From positions 1-63,053 of the forward strand of contig NZ_CAJTQC010000017.1 in NCBI RefSeq assembly GCF_910578445.1: DNA of 63,053 nucleotides, given 5' to 3'. Both the position numbers and the translations under genes were made by a program. The stretch is from an uncultured Duncaniella sp. GTDB taxonomy: Bacteria > Bacteroidota > Bacteroidia > Bacteroidales > Muribaculaceae. The notes below the pieces were generated by a model. The model was not told where the DNA came from and did not search any database. It was given only the letters and a program-made list of their open reading frames with translations. Of the stretch, positions 16,679 to 26,427 are shown piece by piece (position 1 is the first letter of the stretch; each line of letters opens with the position of its first letter).

Positions 16679-18652
16679 TTATTTGAGGATATATACAGCG
16701 AATGTCTTTGCCGGGATTGTCACCGTGATGGAATTTCCTTCGACTGTCAGAGGAGTTTTGACAGGTATGATGCGGGTAGGATTGTCGAGGGTGTTTTCTG
16801 CATCAGGGCTGTCGGCCGAGAGGGCTATGGCATGACCGTCGCTGAGCTTACGCGCTTTTTTCATTCCGTCAAATTTCAGGGTCAGTTCGCGCGGCGAGTC
16901 GGAGGTATTGGCGACTTTTACGATGTATTCATTCGTTTTGTCATCAATTACGGCTGAGGCATAGAGTCCGTTCTGGCCTTCAGCCCCGGTGACGGGACGG
17001 CCGTCGAGTGTCAGCGGGAGCACGCGTGAGCCTTTGTATGTGGCGTAGAGCTGCTGCACATAGTAACTTGCGGTTGCGACGGAGTTGAGATTGTCAAACC
17101 ATATCATGTCGGGACGCCACTGCCAGCCTTCGACGTGGGCGAAGAGCGGCGCGTAGGTGGCCATGTGTACGACATCGGCATTGCGTTCGAGACCTGTCAT
17201 GAAGGCAGCTTCCATAAGGGCGGCGTTGAAGTGGTTGAACTTTTTGCCCTTGCCGTGGCAGGCATATTCGCCGGCGAAGACTTTCGGGCCTTTGCGGTCA
17301 TAGCTGTCGTAGCGATCGGCTTGGGTAAGGAAGAACTCTTCGGGCTGATAGTAGTGCTCGTCGACGAGGTCGGCTTTGAGACGTTTCATCTCAGGCCACA
17401 GGTAGTCGAATTTGTCGCCTGCAGCGCTTGGCCCTGACGAGCCGACTATCTTGATTTCGGGATATTTCTTGCGTATGGCTTCGACGAAATATCGGAGGCG
17501 TTCGGGATATTCCGCTCCCCACTGTTCGTTGCCGATGGCAATGAATTTGAGATTGAAGGGTGACGGATGTCCCATGTCGGCACGCAGTTTTCCCCACTCG
17601 CTTTCGACCGGCCCGTTGGCAAACTCGATGAGGTCGAGAGCGTCGTCGATATATGGTTTCAGACTGTCGGTCGGGACATGCGCGCCCATGTCCTTGTTCT
17701 GATACTGGCACGCCAGTCCTACGCTGAGGACAGGGAGCGGTTCAGCTCCGATTTCCTCTGCAAGCCGGAAATATTCGAAAAATCCGAGTCCGTAGCTCTG
17801 GTAATAGTCTGGGAAGAAGCGGTGGCGGAAGGTGTAGTGCCATCGGTTTTCGTTGAGCGGACGGTTTTCGACCGGCCCGACACTGTTTTTCCATTGGTAG
17901 CGTGTCTGCAGGTCTGTGCCCTCTACTATACATCCGCCGGGGAAGCGCAGCAGTCCGGGATGGATGTCGGCGAGTTTCTGTGCAAGGTCTTTGCGCAGTC
18001 CGTTTTCATGCCCTTTCCATGTGTCGGCGGGGAAGAGCGACACGTGTTCGAGATCGCAGCCGTTGCCGGAGTCGAGGAAGACGCGCAGACGGCCTTTCGC
18101 CACAGTGGCCGACGGGGTGAGTGTGGCGGTGTAGCGTTTCCATTCCTTGGAGTCTATTTCAATAGTCTGTGAGGCCATGACCTGAGTCTCGCCCATCGAG
18201 GCCGGGTCGGTCAGTTCCACCCGTATTTTCGATTTTTTCCCGTCAGCTGGTGTGCGTGCCCATACGCTGAACCTGTATGTCTCTCCCTTGCGGAAGGCCA
18301 CACCGAAGAAACCTTCGTTGCTGAGACCTGTCGATTTGTGCCCGTGGCCGGCAGGGGTAAGCCTGACGTAGTGCGGGTTGCGTTCAAATGGGCCGTCGTC
18401 TCTTACGGTCACATTTCCGAAACTTTCCCAGCCCATCAGTGACTGCGGGAATTCGAAGGAGCGGTTTTTGACCATTTCGGCGTAAAGTCCGCCGTCAGCG
18501 GCATAGTTAATGTCCTCAAAAAACAGTCCGTACATGGTTGGCTGCACTTCTGCTCCGGGTTTGTCGGTGCGGACTGTGAGCACTTGAGAGCCTGATGTGA
18601 GGGATGCACCGAATAAAAGCGCGGTGCTTATGAGTGTTGATTTTAAATTCAT
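16679..18652 (-). CDS. GH51 alpha-L-arabinofuranosidase
   Basis: Removes terminal alpha-L-arabinofuranosyl groups from arabinan or arabinoxylan; probably periplasmic. The frame opens at 18694, but the first 14 codons cover the -7 promoter element; ATG 18652 gives a clean signal peptide (MNLKSTLISTALLFGASLTSG) and 657 residues. A carbohydrate-binding-like beta-sandwich occupies about 80-220, followed by the TIM barrel with LLRFPGGCIVEG, the acid/base glutamate in IGNEQWGAEYP and the nucleophile in FAGEYACHG, then the C-terminal alpha-L-AF_C beta domain. It lies downstream of the sus-like operon on the same strand but behind two hairpins and its own promoter, so it is probably transcribed separately. 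Confidence 0.92.
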   Translation of the reverse strand: MNLKSTLISTALLFGASLTSGSQVLTVRTDKPGAEVQPTMYGLFFEDINYAADGGLYAEMVKNRSFEFPQSLMGWESFGNVTVRDDGPFERNPHYVRLTPAGHGHKSTGLSNEGFFGVAFRKGETYRFSVWARTPADGKKSKIRVELTDPASMGETQVMASQTIEIDSKEWKRYTATLTPSATVAKGRLRVFLDSGNGCDLEHVSLFPADTWKGHENGLRKDLAQKLADIHPGLLRFPGGCIVEGTDLQTRYQWKNSVGPVENRPLNENRWHYTFRHRFFPDYYQSYGLGFFEYFRLAEEIGAEPLPVLSVGLACQYQNKDMGAHVPTDSLKPYIDDALDLIEFANGPVESEWGKLRADMGHPSPFNLKFIAIGNEQWGAEYPERLRYFVEAIRKKYPEIKIVGSSGPSAAGDKFDYLWPEMKRLKADLVDEHYYQPEEFFLTQADRYDSYDRKGPKVFAGEYACHGKGKKFNHFNAALMEAAFMTGLERNADVVHMATYAPLFAHVEGWQWRPDMIWFDNLNSVATASYYVQQLYATYKGSRVLPLTLDGRPVTGAEGQNGLYASAVIDDKTNEYIVKVANTSDSPRELTLKFDGMKKARKLSDGHAIALSADSPDAENTLDNPTRIIPVKTPLTVEGNSITVTIPAKTFAVYILK

Positions 18653-18691
18653 GGCTGGTTTATCGGTATTGTTTAAATCATTATCGGAATG

Positions 18692-18699
18692 CAAATTTA
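18692..18699 (-). promoter_or_regulatory. -7 promoter element of the GH51 gene
   Basis: TAAATTTG on the minus strand, 40 bases before ATG 18652. At 20 bases further upstream there is TTTC, one mismatch from the -33 TTTG. Confidence 0.65.
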
Positions 18700-18740
18700 A
18701 TATTTTTATCCGACGATTTGAAATACGTCATAAAAATATG

Positions 18741-18782
18741 GCCGCCCGGCATATCCGTGGTTAACGGTATTTGCCGGGCGGC
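18741..18782 (-). terminator. GC-rich hairpin, probable terminator
   Basis: Eleven-base perfect arms at 18741-18751 and 18772-18782, with an inner CCGT/ACGG pairing. On the minus strand it is followed by a T-rich run (ATATTTTTATG). It lies immediately upstream of the GH51 promoter. Confidence 0.65.
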
Positions 18783-18837
18783 GCTTCAGATTGAAATAAA
18801 GGGCGATTGGATGGTGCGTTGCACCAAGTATTAAGTG

Positions 18838-18928
18838 TTAAGTATTAAGTATTAAGTGTCAAGTGAAAGAAGATTAAGTCCTTAATACTTAATCTTCTTT
18901 CACTTGACACTTAATACTTAATACTTAA
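18838..18928. repeat. 41-bp perfect inverted repeat built from TTAAGTAT units
   Basis: Arms 18838-18878 and 18888-18928 are perfectly complementary, with a nine-base loop. The outer part of each arm is a tandem of the octamer TTAAGTAT. It begins 20 bases after the stop of the SusF-like gene and probably shapes or ends the susCDEF transcript. Confidence 0.8.
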
Positions 18929-18948
18929 TAAAATTTACACCGTAAATT

Positions 18949-20406
18949 TTACTTGATTGTTGCTGTGTAGGGGAGTGAGCTGAGGTCGAGGGTGATGGTC
19001 ACTTCACCGGTGACAGGTGCTGTAATATTGGCTCCATCCATAGTCAGATTGTCAAGAGAACCTCCGAGATTGATGTTCCAGTCGTTGTTGGCTCGGAACT
19101 TGAATTCACCGTTGGTGAGCGTTGTCTTGAGAGTCCATGTGAGGAGATCCTCAGAGGGAGTCATTTTGGTTTCTTCGCTCCATCCGCCGACAGTTGCATC
19201 GCCGATGATGGCGATTGATTCAATCGGAGTGGTGGTGTAGGTGAGGGCAACGATGTCGGCGGTACACCAGTAGAGGCTGTTTCCGAAGGGTTCATTGTTC
19301 TGGGTTACATTCAGGTTGCCTGCGCCTCCGTCGGTCGAGAGCTTTCCTGCTTCGGCAAAACCGAAGTTGGTGTGATCCCAGTCGGGAGCCGATGTGAATT
19401 TGAATTCACCGTCGATATGGACATATCCCTGATAGTTCTTGTAATTATTGGTGTAGAGCATCTGTGATGCACCAGCGCTCCAGTTGTTGGCAGGACCGGG
19501 AGTCCAGAGGTTGTCGAAAGCATAAGCTATATCGTAGCTGTATAAACCGTCTTCGGGCTTAAGATTGACAGTGAGGAGGAATTTGCTTGCCTCGTTGATC
19601 ATGCCGTAAGTGCCGAGTGACGTGTAGTCCTTGAGATAGCCGCTTTTTTCATCGGCGAGGTCAGCGTCGGGTGCGATTACGATACCTGAACCTGCAATGA
19701 TGGTCGAACGGGGAACAATTGCCCATTCATAACCGCCGGCCGCTTGGTCAGGGCTGACTTCAATCATGCCTGAGAACGAGGGATCGTCGTAGGGACTGAT
19801 GCCACTGTTGGTCATTTTTATAGCCTTGTCGATGTCGAGCGTGCCGTTAGTGCATGTGCCGACAATGTAATACTCCTCTTCGATTGTGAATTCAGGAGCG
19901 AACGGCGACATCGTGGCTGTCATGGGGCAGTAGTAGACGTTTTCATCGCCGAGACGCATATAATTGGATCCTTCGACCGCATAGGCTATATAACGGATGT
20001 GGGTTTCCTTGGATGCAGGGTCGAGAGTCTTCATAACTTCATGGAAGGCAGCGTCAAGGTCATCGGGATTGGCCATGAGCTGTGTTTCCTGAAGTTCTAC
20101 GGGAAACTCTGCGGGAGTCGAGAATGCGTCTGTCGCAGCCATCTGGCCTACAAACTTGAGTTCATAGCCGGCTACAAGACTGTCGGATGCTGTGATCTCC
20201 GCGAGGGGAACAAGCGTGTCGCTGTTGTTTGCTTCGTCAAGGTTAATTGTGCCTGATACGATTGACGAAATGGTTAGATTGGCGGAATCGTAGATTGGTT
20301 CTTGCGGATTTGACTGGCCGGGAGGGTTGGGGAAGTCGAAGTCATTGTCGCAGGAGACAAGTCCGATGCCTATAGCAAATATGCCGAATAATACTGATTT
20401 TTTCAT
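18949..20406 (-). CDS. SusE/SusF-like outer membrane glycan-binding lipoprotein (distal)
   Basis: Surface lipoprotein of 485 residues. The signal peptide ends in the lipobox LVSC with C19 as lipid anchor, followed by an acidic Bacteroidota surface-export type stretch (DNDFDF). The N-terminal part (about 40-150) is a SusE-type Ig-like domain; the C-terminal 90 residues (IESIAIIGDATVGGWSEE onward) resemble the starch-binding modules of SusF, with the aromatic NNDWN segment. Sequence similarity of this kind does not prove starch binding. It is the last gene of the susC-susD-SusE/F-like operon and is followed by the long hairpin at 18838-18928. Confidence 0.82.
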   Translation of the reverse strand: MKKSVLFGIFAIGIGLVSCDNDFDFPNPPGQSNPQEPIYDSANLTISSIVSGTINLDEANNSDTLVPLAEITASDSLVAGYELKFVGQMAATDAFSTPAEFPVELQETQLMANPDDLDAAFHEVMKTLDPASKETHIRYIAYAVEGSNYMRLGDENVYYCPMTATMSPFAPEFTIEEEYYIVGTCTNGTLDIDKAIKMTNSGISPYDDPSFSGMIEVSPDQAAGGYEWAIVPRSTIIAGSGIVIAPDADLADEKSGYLKDYTSLGTYGMINEASKFLLTVNLKPEDGLYSYDIAYAFDNLWTPGPANNWSAGASQMLYTNNYKNYQGYVHIDGEFKFTSAPDWDHTNFGFAEAGKLSTDGGAGNLNVTQNNEPFGNSLYWCTADIVALTYTTTPIESIAIIGDATVGGWSEETKMTPSEDLLTWTLKTTLTNGEFKFRANNDWNINLGGSLDNLTMDGANITAPVTGEVTITLDLSSLPYTATIK

Positions 20407-20472
20407 TATCGTTTTTCTGATTCTGATTTTTGTGACCCTGCCATCATTTTACCGATGGCAGGGAATTTAGAT

Positions 20473-21750
20473 TTATTCAGTGGCGGATGATACAGTGAGC
20501 GTCGCAGGATCGGCTGTTGTATCAAGTGTGAAAGTGAGGTCACCGCCGCCCCAGTTGAATGTCCAGCAGCCTTCGCCGGTAACGCATTTGTAAGCGTCGC
20601 CGAGAGTCATTGTCAGGTCTGAACCTCCATTGTCTGACGAATATGGAGTGGCTCCCCAGCCGGTAAGTTCAGGATAAATTCTGAAATAAAGATCGCCGGC
20701 TGCAATGTTGAACGTATTGGTGTAGATACCTTCTCCTTCACGGTCGATAAGACGCCAGTTTGCATAGACAGCTGCGCTTGCTTCGCTTGGTTCTGCCCAT
20801 CCTGCCATCGAGCCTACAAGATATACGTAGGTTTCTTTAACGAATTTACCTTCTTTGGCAGTGATTTTGGGAGCATCTGCATCGGTGAGGTCAAAGACGA
20901 ATGTCACATCGCCACCGGCCCAGCTTTCATCGGTCTTCCAGTTGTTCTGGGTGTAGGTCGGGTCAAGCAAGATGTCGGTATTGCTGAAGTTGACCACAGA
21001 GCCGGCTGTTTGTGCGCCAAGTGAAGCGTTGGGAGCATCCCAGCCTGCGAGCTGAGTGTAGAATCGGAATTCCTGAGCGCCGGCAGGTATGTTCACAGAA
21101 CCTTCAAATATTCCTGTTCCGACACCGGTCTCTTCGATAGCCCAGTTGGCATAGAGTTTGGCATTGGCTTCCGACGGTTCGGTCCAGCCTGTCGGAGCTC
21201 CGACAAAATAAACGAATCTGGGCACTTCCGGGAACGGATTGAACAGCTGCACCGCCTCAAGTACGATATTGTTGGACACGCACTGGCTTGAAGCGACGTT
21301 TGTAATCCACGCATGTGCGCGCATTGTAACCTTGACAGGGGCGATTCCTTCTTCTGGATACTGAGCAAAAGAGCTGACACCCATGAGCTTGCAAAGTGCT
21401 TCGTCGAGCTCTTTCGCATCAAGTTCGATTTTGGCCTGAGTCGGGACTTTGGGTGTTAAGGTCATGTAGTTTGCCTCGCCTCCTTCAGCTGTCGCCTCTA
21501 CGAATTCATTGTCAAGAGTGACATCGACAGAATATTGGGTTGTGGTGGCTACACCGTAGTCGGGTTGTGATGTAGTGAGTGAGACAGTTCCTCCATCCTG
21601 AAGGATGTAGAGCTGATTGGCCATCGGAGGAGTGTTGAGAATAAAAGTAGCCGGCTCGGGAGCGTGGTAGATTGGCTCTTTGTCAGCCTCACACGATGTG
21701 AAAGCAGCGGCGGCTACCGCAAGAGATGCTAAAATATATAACTTTTTCAT
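20473..21750 (-). CDS. SusE-like outer membrane glycan-binding lipoprotein (proximal)
   Basis: Lipoprotein of 425 residues starting at ATG 21750 (a start four codons upstream would add MVSS before the signal peptide and is less likely). The lipobox ends TSC, anchor near C20. An N-terminal SusE-type domain (about 30-165) precedes two similar modules, one beginning VYFVGAPTGWTEPSEANAKLY and the next VYLVGSMAGWAEPSEASAAVY. The two modules are clearly an internal duplication of roughly 115 residues, each with aromatic residues that could stack on sugar rings. It sits between susD and the second SusF-like gene, with only 21 bases after the susD stop, so it is co-transcribed. Confidence 0.82.
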   Translation of the reverse strand: MKKLYILASLAVAAAAFTSCEADKEPIYHAPEPATFILNTPPMANQLYILQDGGTVSLTTSQPDYGVATTTQYSVDVTLDNEFVEATAEGGEANYMTLTPKVPTQAKIELDAKELDEALCKLMGVSSFAQYPEEGIAPVKVTMRAHAWITNVASSQCVSNNIVLEAVQLFNPFPEVPRFVYFVGAPTGWTEPSEANAKLYANWAIEETGVGTGIFEGSVNIPAGAQEFRFYTQLAGWDAPNASLGAQTAGSVVNFSNTDILLDPTYTQNNWKTDESWAGGDVTFVFDLTDADAPKITAKEGKFVKETYVYLVGSMAGWAEPSEASAAVYANWRLIDREGEGIYTNTFNIAAGDLYFRIYPELTGWGATPYSSDNGGSDLTMTLGDAYKCVTGEGCWTFNWGGGDLTFTLDTTADPATLTVSSATE

Positions 21751-21771
21751 TGATGAAACCATTTTAAATCA

Positions 21772-23316
21772 TTAGTAGCCGGGATTCTGACCAAGGGTAG
21801 AGACAAACTGGGTGGGCACACAGTAGACATTGCGGTAAGCCTGTACGTTAGCTCCGTTGGCATTCGCGCCTTTCCAGCTCCAGTTATAGTTTGAACCTGC
21901 GAATTTTCCGAAACGTACAAGGTCGGAACGGCGGTGTCCTTCCCAATAGAGCTCACACATACGCTCGTCAAGGATATTTTCGGCGGTGAGAGTTCTTACA
22001 TCTGCGAGACCGGCACGCTGACGCACACGGTTCATCATCTCAATACCGTTGCATCCCTGTGCGCCGTTAAGCTCACATTCTGCAAGCATCAGATATACGT
22101 CGGCAAGACGGAAGAGGGGGAAATCGGCAGGGTTGAAAATTGTGTTGCAATAGGGAGTCTCCTGTTTCTCGTTTTTGTAGTCGTCCTCAGGAGTGTAGAC
22201 AAACTTCACGCACATGTAGCCCTGATTCTTGTCGCTGAGGTCCTGTATGTCCTCGGTGTATTCTCCTTCGTAGATAAGACGTCGTGCATCGTTGGGAAGA
22301 AGCGCTTTTGAAAGTTCTTCGCGGACGCGGGGACCTTCCCATCCCGACACTGCGAGTCCGAGGGTCTTGAGGAGGTCTGAGTCGCCACGGTAGCTACCGC
22401 CCGAGATATAGGTAGTACCGCCGTATGTGGTGAGGGTAGTTCCGTCCTGAGGAATACCCCAGATGATTTCACCGTTGCCCACATACTTGTCGTTGGTGGC
22501 ACAGAAGAGATATTTATAGGTCGGTGCAAGGGTGTCGATTGTCTTGCGGATTTCGTTACATGCGTTTGCGCAGTCCTGCCAGCGTGGCTCGCCTGTGTAG
22601 ACTTCGGCGTTGAGGTAGAGTTTGGCAAGGAGCATGTAGCCGGCTTCGCGGGAAAGACGTCCGTAGACCTGCTGAGAGGCGGGAACGAGGTTGGGGATTG
22701 CATTGGCAAGGTCTTCCACCACAGCTTCGAAAAGTTGCTTGCGGTCGTAGGTGGGAGGTGTCACTCCGACAGGAGAATCCTCTGTTGTCCACGGGCCTAC
22801 GCCGAAAATGTCGATCATGTGATAATATGAAAGCGCGCGGAGGGTGCGGGCTTCTGCGTCGAATACTTCGACAGACAGATTGTCGCTTCCGGGAAGCAGG
22901 CTGCCATATTTGTGAAGGTCGCGGAGAAACTGGTTGACGATTGCAATCTGGTAGTTGAAGCGCGAGAAGCATTCGTAGAGCCAGTGGTTGTCAGGCGACC
23001 ATGTGGAGTAGACGAGCTCGTTGATACCGCCGTCGGCCCAGTTCGAACCGATGAGTGTTTCGTCGGAACAGAGTTCCTGAAGGTTCCAGAGCTGACGTGT
23101 GTAGACACCAGTTCCGCCGTCGTCAACTGTAATACCGCCTTCAAATACAAGACCGCCGTAGATACCGGCAAGTTCTCCGTAGAGTTCTTCGGCAGTGGAG
23201 ATTTCTGTTTTTGTCGTCGGATTCTCGGGTGTCACATCAAGGTCACCCACACACGCAACGAAAGCGGGCGATGAGAGAGCGATGGCACCGAGAACGATAT
23301 ATTTTGATAATTTCAT
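21772..23316 (-). CDS. SusD/RagB family surface glycan-binding protein
   Basis: Lipoprotein of 514 residues that caps the SusC transporter and captures glycans. The signal peptide MKLSKYIVLGAIALSSPAFVAC ends with the lipid-anchor cysteine C22. Typical features are the RALSYYHMIDIFGVGPW segment of the TPR-like fold and the C-terminal MMNRVRQRAGL...ILDERMCELYWEGHRRSDLVRFGKF block conserved across the family. It begins 36 bases after susC ends and must act with it. Substrate cannot be read from the sequence. Confidence 0.94.
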   Translation of the reverse strand: MKLSKYIVLGAIALSSPAFVACVGDLDVTPENPTTKTEISTAEELYGELAGIYGGLVFEGGITVDDGGTGVYTRQLWNLQELCSDETLIGSNWADGGINELVYSTWSPDNHWLYECFSRFNYQIAIVNQFLRDLHKYGSLLPGSDNLSVEVFDAEARTLRALSYYHMIDIFGVGPWTTEDSPVGVTPPTYDRKQLFEAVVEDLANAIPNLVPASQQVYGRLSREAGYMLLAKLYLNAEVYTGEPRWQDCANACNEIRKTIDTLAPTYKYLFCATNDKYVGNGEIIWGIPQDGTTLTTYGGTTYISGGSYRGDSDLLKTLGLAVSGWEGPRVREELSKALLPNDARRLIYEGEYTEDIQDLSDKNQGYMCVKFVYTPEDDYKNEKQETPYCNTIFNPADFPLFRLADVYLMLAECELNGAQGCNGIEMMNRVRQRAGLADVRTLTAENILDERMCELYWEGHRRSDLVRFGKFAGSNYNWSWKGANANGANVQAYRNVYCVPTQFVSTLGQNPGY

Positions 23317-23352
23317 ATTGATTCTTCGTTATGATTTGGTGAGGATGAATTG

Positions 23353-26300
23353 TTAGAATGAAGCCACGATACCAAACGATACGGTCAGCGGGTGGGGATA
23401 GACGTTGTTGTCAATACCTGAGAAGATTTCAGGATCGAGACCTTTGTATTTGGTGATCACGAACGGATTCTGACAAGCACCGTAGAGGCGCAGGCGCAGA
23501 CGGTTGTTGAGAAGATTGTCCCATGTATAGCCCACGGTGATGTTGTCACAGCGGAGGAACGATGCGTTCTGTACGAAGTAGCTGCTGCAGGCGAGCTCGT
23601 TGGTAGTCTTGTTAAAGAGGAATGAGGTGGTGTTGAGATTTGAGAGGGGCAGTGAGTTGTTGACTTCTTTCACAGCGCTGTTTGCCTGAGTGTCGTTATA
23701 CACCCAGTTGCCGAGATTGGCGCGGAGTGAGATACCGAAGTCCCAGTTCTTGTAGTTGAAGGTGTTGTTCCAGTTCATTGTCACCTTCGGATCACGGCTG
23801 TGGTAGATAATCTTGTCGTCAACTGTAATTTCACCGTCACCGTTCTGGTCTACGTAGACACCTTCAAGGGGATTGCCGTTTTCGTCATACACCTGTTCGT
23901 AGACATAGAAACTGAAGGCTGACTGGCCTACCTGATGTTTCTGGATCTTGTTACCGTTACCAAGCGAGATGCCTGAGTCGTCGACAACTGTGTCGGCACC
24001 GTCGGCAAGGCGGGTAATCTTGTTTTTGTTCCATGCAACGTTGAATGCGGATGTCCAGCGGAAATCGTTGGTGACAATAGGACGGGCGGTTATGTTGAAC
24101 TCGATACCTGTGTTCTCAAGGTCACCGAGGTTCATGTTGCCGGCGTTAGAGATGTTTGAACCTGCGGGATAGGGAGACTTTGTGAGGAGGTCCTTGGTTT
24201 TGCGCTTGTAGAAATCAAGGCTGCCGAGGATTCTGTTGTTGAGGAATCCGAAGTCAACACCTGCGTTCCATGTATGGGTTTCCTCCCACTTGATGTTTGA
24301 ATTGTAGGCAGTTGCATAGAAGGGATATGTTCCGACAGTAGGCTGGCCGGTGATTGAGGGATAGACTGCGCCACCGCCTGTCCACTGGTTGTAGACGGGA
24401 AGATAGGGGAAGTAGTCATCGCCGAGATCCTGCTGGCCGGTCACACCGTAGCCTGCGCGGATTTTGAGTTCGTTCATATAGCTGCGGGCGCTTTCCATGA
24501 AGTTTTCTTCAAGAAGCTTCCAGCCGAGGGCCACAGAGGGGAAAGTACCCCAGCGGTTGTCCTTGGAGAAGCGTGAAGTACCGTCGCGGCGCACTGTGGC
24601 AGTCACAAGATATTTGTCAAGGAATGTGAAGTTTACACGTCCGAAGAACGACACAAGCTGATGAGGCTGGATGGTGATGTTTGTCGGGTCTGCCTGATTG
24701 CCGATGTATTTCTCGTTTTCAGGATTTACAACCTCATATACGCGGGTGTAGTCACGTCTCTTGTTGTGGAACTTCTGCCATGAGTAACCGGCTGTCACGT
24801 CAAGAGTCGAGTTGATGCTCTCGAAGGCGTGGTTGTAGTTGAGATAGAAATCAAGGAGGAGGTTGACACGGGTCTGGAATTCATATTTGCGGCTGACACC
24901 ACCGTCCTTGATGTTGATGCGGTTGCCGTTTTCAAGCACTGTATAGCCGTTGTTCCATGCCTTTGGAGTGTTGATAAAATCGTTTGAGTGGTTTTCACCG
25001 TGCTGGTAGTCGTAACCGAGGTTAAGGTTTGCACGCAGGTCGGTGAGGAATGGCATCTTGAGGTCGAGTTGGAGATTGCCAACCGACTGATATGCTGTAC
25101 CTTTTGAAACTGCTGCGCGGTTTTCAGCGATAGGGTTGAGCGGTGATGTAGTGGAGTCGATGGTTTCACCGATGGCGTCAGGACCGGCGAGGATACCGCC
25201 GTTGACGTATGATGTATAGTTGCTGAAGAGCGGAGAGCCGTTGGGGTCGATTACAGGAAGAGTCGGGTTCATGCCGGCGGATGCACGGAGTGTGTTTGCA
25301 CCATAATTATTGGTGATGTATGCACCCTTGACGTTAGCGTTGACCGAGAGAAGATTGTTGAAGAACTTTGGAGTCAGGTTGATTGATGCGGTCAGACGAT
25401 CCATGTCGGTATTGTTGATGATACCGTTGTTGTCTGTGTAGGTTACGCCGACGCGGTAGGGAAGCCATCCGGCAGTACCGCCGACGCTGAGGCTGTAGTC
25501 CGATGAGAATGTCGTGCGTGTGAGTTCCTTCTGCCAGTCGGTGTCATAGTCGCGGATCTGTCCGTACTGAGCCGATTCGAGTCCGTATTCTTCTGTGATG
25601 AAGTTGCGGAACTGGCTTGCGCTCATCATGTCGAGATACTTGCGGGTGGTGTTGATGTATCCGTTCATGGTGAAGTTGACTTGAGGTTTGCCCTTCGCAC
25701 CGGCTTTTGTGGTGATGATGATGACACCGTTTGACGCACGGCTACCGTAGATAGCTGTAGCCGAAGCATCCTTGAGGATGGTCATCGATTCGACGTTTTC
25801 AGGCGATACGAGTGCGAGAGGGTTTGAAGAACCTACGATACCCTTAGTGTCCATGGGAACTCCGTCGATGACGATAAGGGGAGCGTTGGATGCGGCGAGT
25901 GAAGCGCCACCACGGATCTGGATGTTACCGCCTTCCGATGGATTACCTGAAGTGGTCACGACCACACCCGGAGAAGCACCGACGAGAAGATCCTGAGCCG
26001 ATGTGGCAAGGCCGGCTTCGATTTCCGAAGGCTTGATTGTCGCCACTGAACCGGTGGCATCGCTTTTCTTGACTGTACCGTAACCGATCGCTACGACTTC
26101 GCCGAGCATCACAGAGTTTTCCGACATTGTGACGTCGATTTCGGTACGGCCGTTGATGGCTATTTCCTGAGTCTCATAGCCGACGTATGACACCACGAGG
26201 GTGCCGTCGGATGGAGCGGAGATGGTGTAGTTGCCGTCGATGTCGGTGGCAGTTCCGAGGGTCTCGCCCCGGACTACTACACTTGCGCCAATCAGAGGTT

Positions 26301-26427
26301 CGCCCTCTTTGTCAACTACAGTACCTTTGACTGTAATCGTTTGCGCGAAAGCGGGGAAAGCTGCACAGAGGGCCATGAATGCCACCAGCCATACTTTCCG
26401 GGTCATTTGAAAACAAATGTTCTTCAT
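23353..26427 (-). CDS. SusC/RagA family TonB-linked outer membrane transporter
   Basis: TonB-dependent importer of 1024 residues that takes up oligosaccharides across the outer membrane. A signal peptide ends at FAQ; the second methionine (residue 9) is an alternative start giving a shorter signal peptide. The N-terminal carboxypeptidase-D-like domain (TVKGTVVDKEGEPLIGASVV) is followed by a plug with GQIRGGASL-type sequence (NIQIRGGASLAASNAPLIVIDG) and a 22-strand barrel ending in phenylalanine (VSFGIVASF). No sigma/anti-sigma or hybrid two-component regulator is encoded nearby, so control may lie in the long leader upstream or elsewhere in the genome. Confidence 0.95.
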   Translation of the reverse strand: MKNICFQMTRKVWLVAFMALCAAFPAFAQTITVKGTVVDKEGEPLIGASVVVRGETLGTATDIDGNYTISAPSDGTLVVSYVGYETQEIAINGRTEIDVTMSENSVMLGEVVAIGYGTVKKSDATGSVATIKPSEIEAGLATSAQDLLVGASPGVVVTTSGNPSEGGNIQIRGGASLAASNAPLIVIDGVPMDTKGIVGSSNPLALVSPENVESMTILKDASATAIYGSRASNGVIIITTKAGAKGKPQVNFTMNGYINTTRKYLDMMSASQFRNFITEEYGLESAQYGQIRDYDTDWQKELTRTTFSSDYSLSVGGTAGWLPYRVGVTYTDNNGIINNTDMDRLTASINLTPKFFNNLLSVNANVKGAYITNNYGANTLRASAGMNPTLPVIDPNGSPLFSNYTSYVNGGILAGPDAIGETIDSTTSPLNPIAENRAAVSKGTAYQSVGNLQLDLKMPFLTDLRANLNLGYDYQHGENHSNDFINTPKAWNNGYTVLENGNRINIKDGGVSRKYEFQTRVNLLLDFYLNYNHAFESINSTLDVTAGYSWQKFHNKRRDYTRVYEVVNPENEKYIGNQADPTNITIQPHQLVSFFGRVNFTFLDKYLVTATVRRDGTSRFSKDNRWGTFPSVALGWKLLEENFMESARSYMNELKIRAGYGVTGQQDLGDDYFPYLPVYNQWTGGGAVYPSITGQPTVGTYPFYATAYNSNIKWEETHTWNAGVDFGFLNNRILGSLDFYKRKTKDLLTKSPYPAGSNISNAGNMNLGDLENTGIEFNITARPIVTNDFRWTSAFNVAWNKNKITRLADGADTVVDDSGISLGNGNKIQKHQVGQSAFSFYVYEQVYDENGNPLEGVYVDQNGDGEITVDDKIIYHSRDPKVTMNWNNTFNYKNWDFGISLRANLGNWVYNDTQANSAVKEVNNSLPLSNLNTTSFLFNKTTNELACSSYFVQNASFLRCDNITVGYTWDNLLNNRLRLRLYGACQNPFVITKYKGLDPEIFSGIDNNVYPHPLTVSFGIVASF

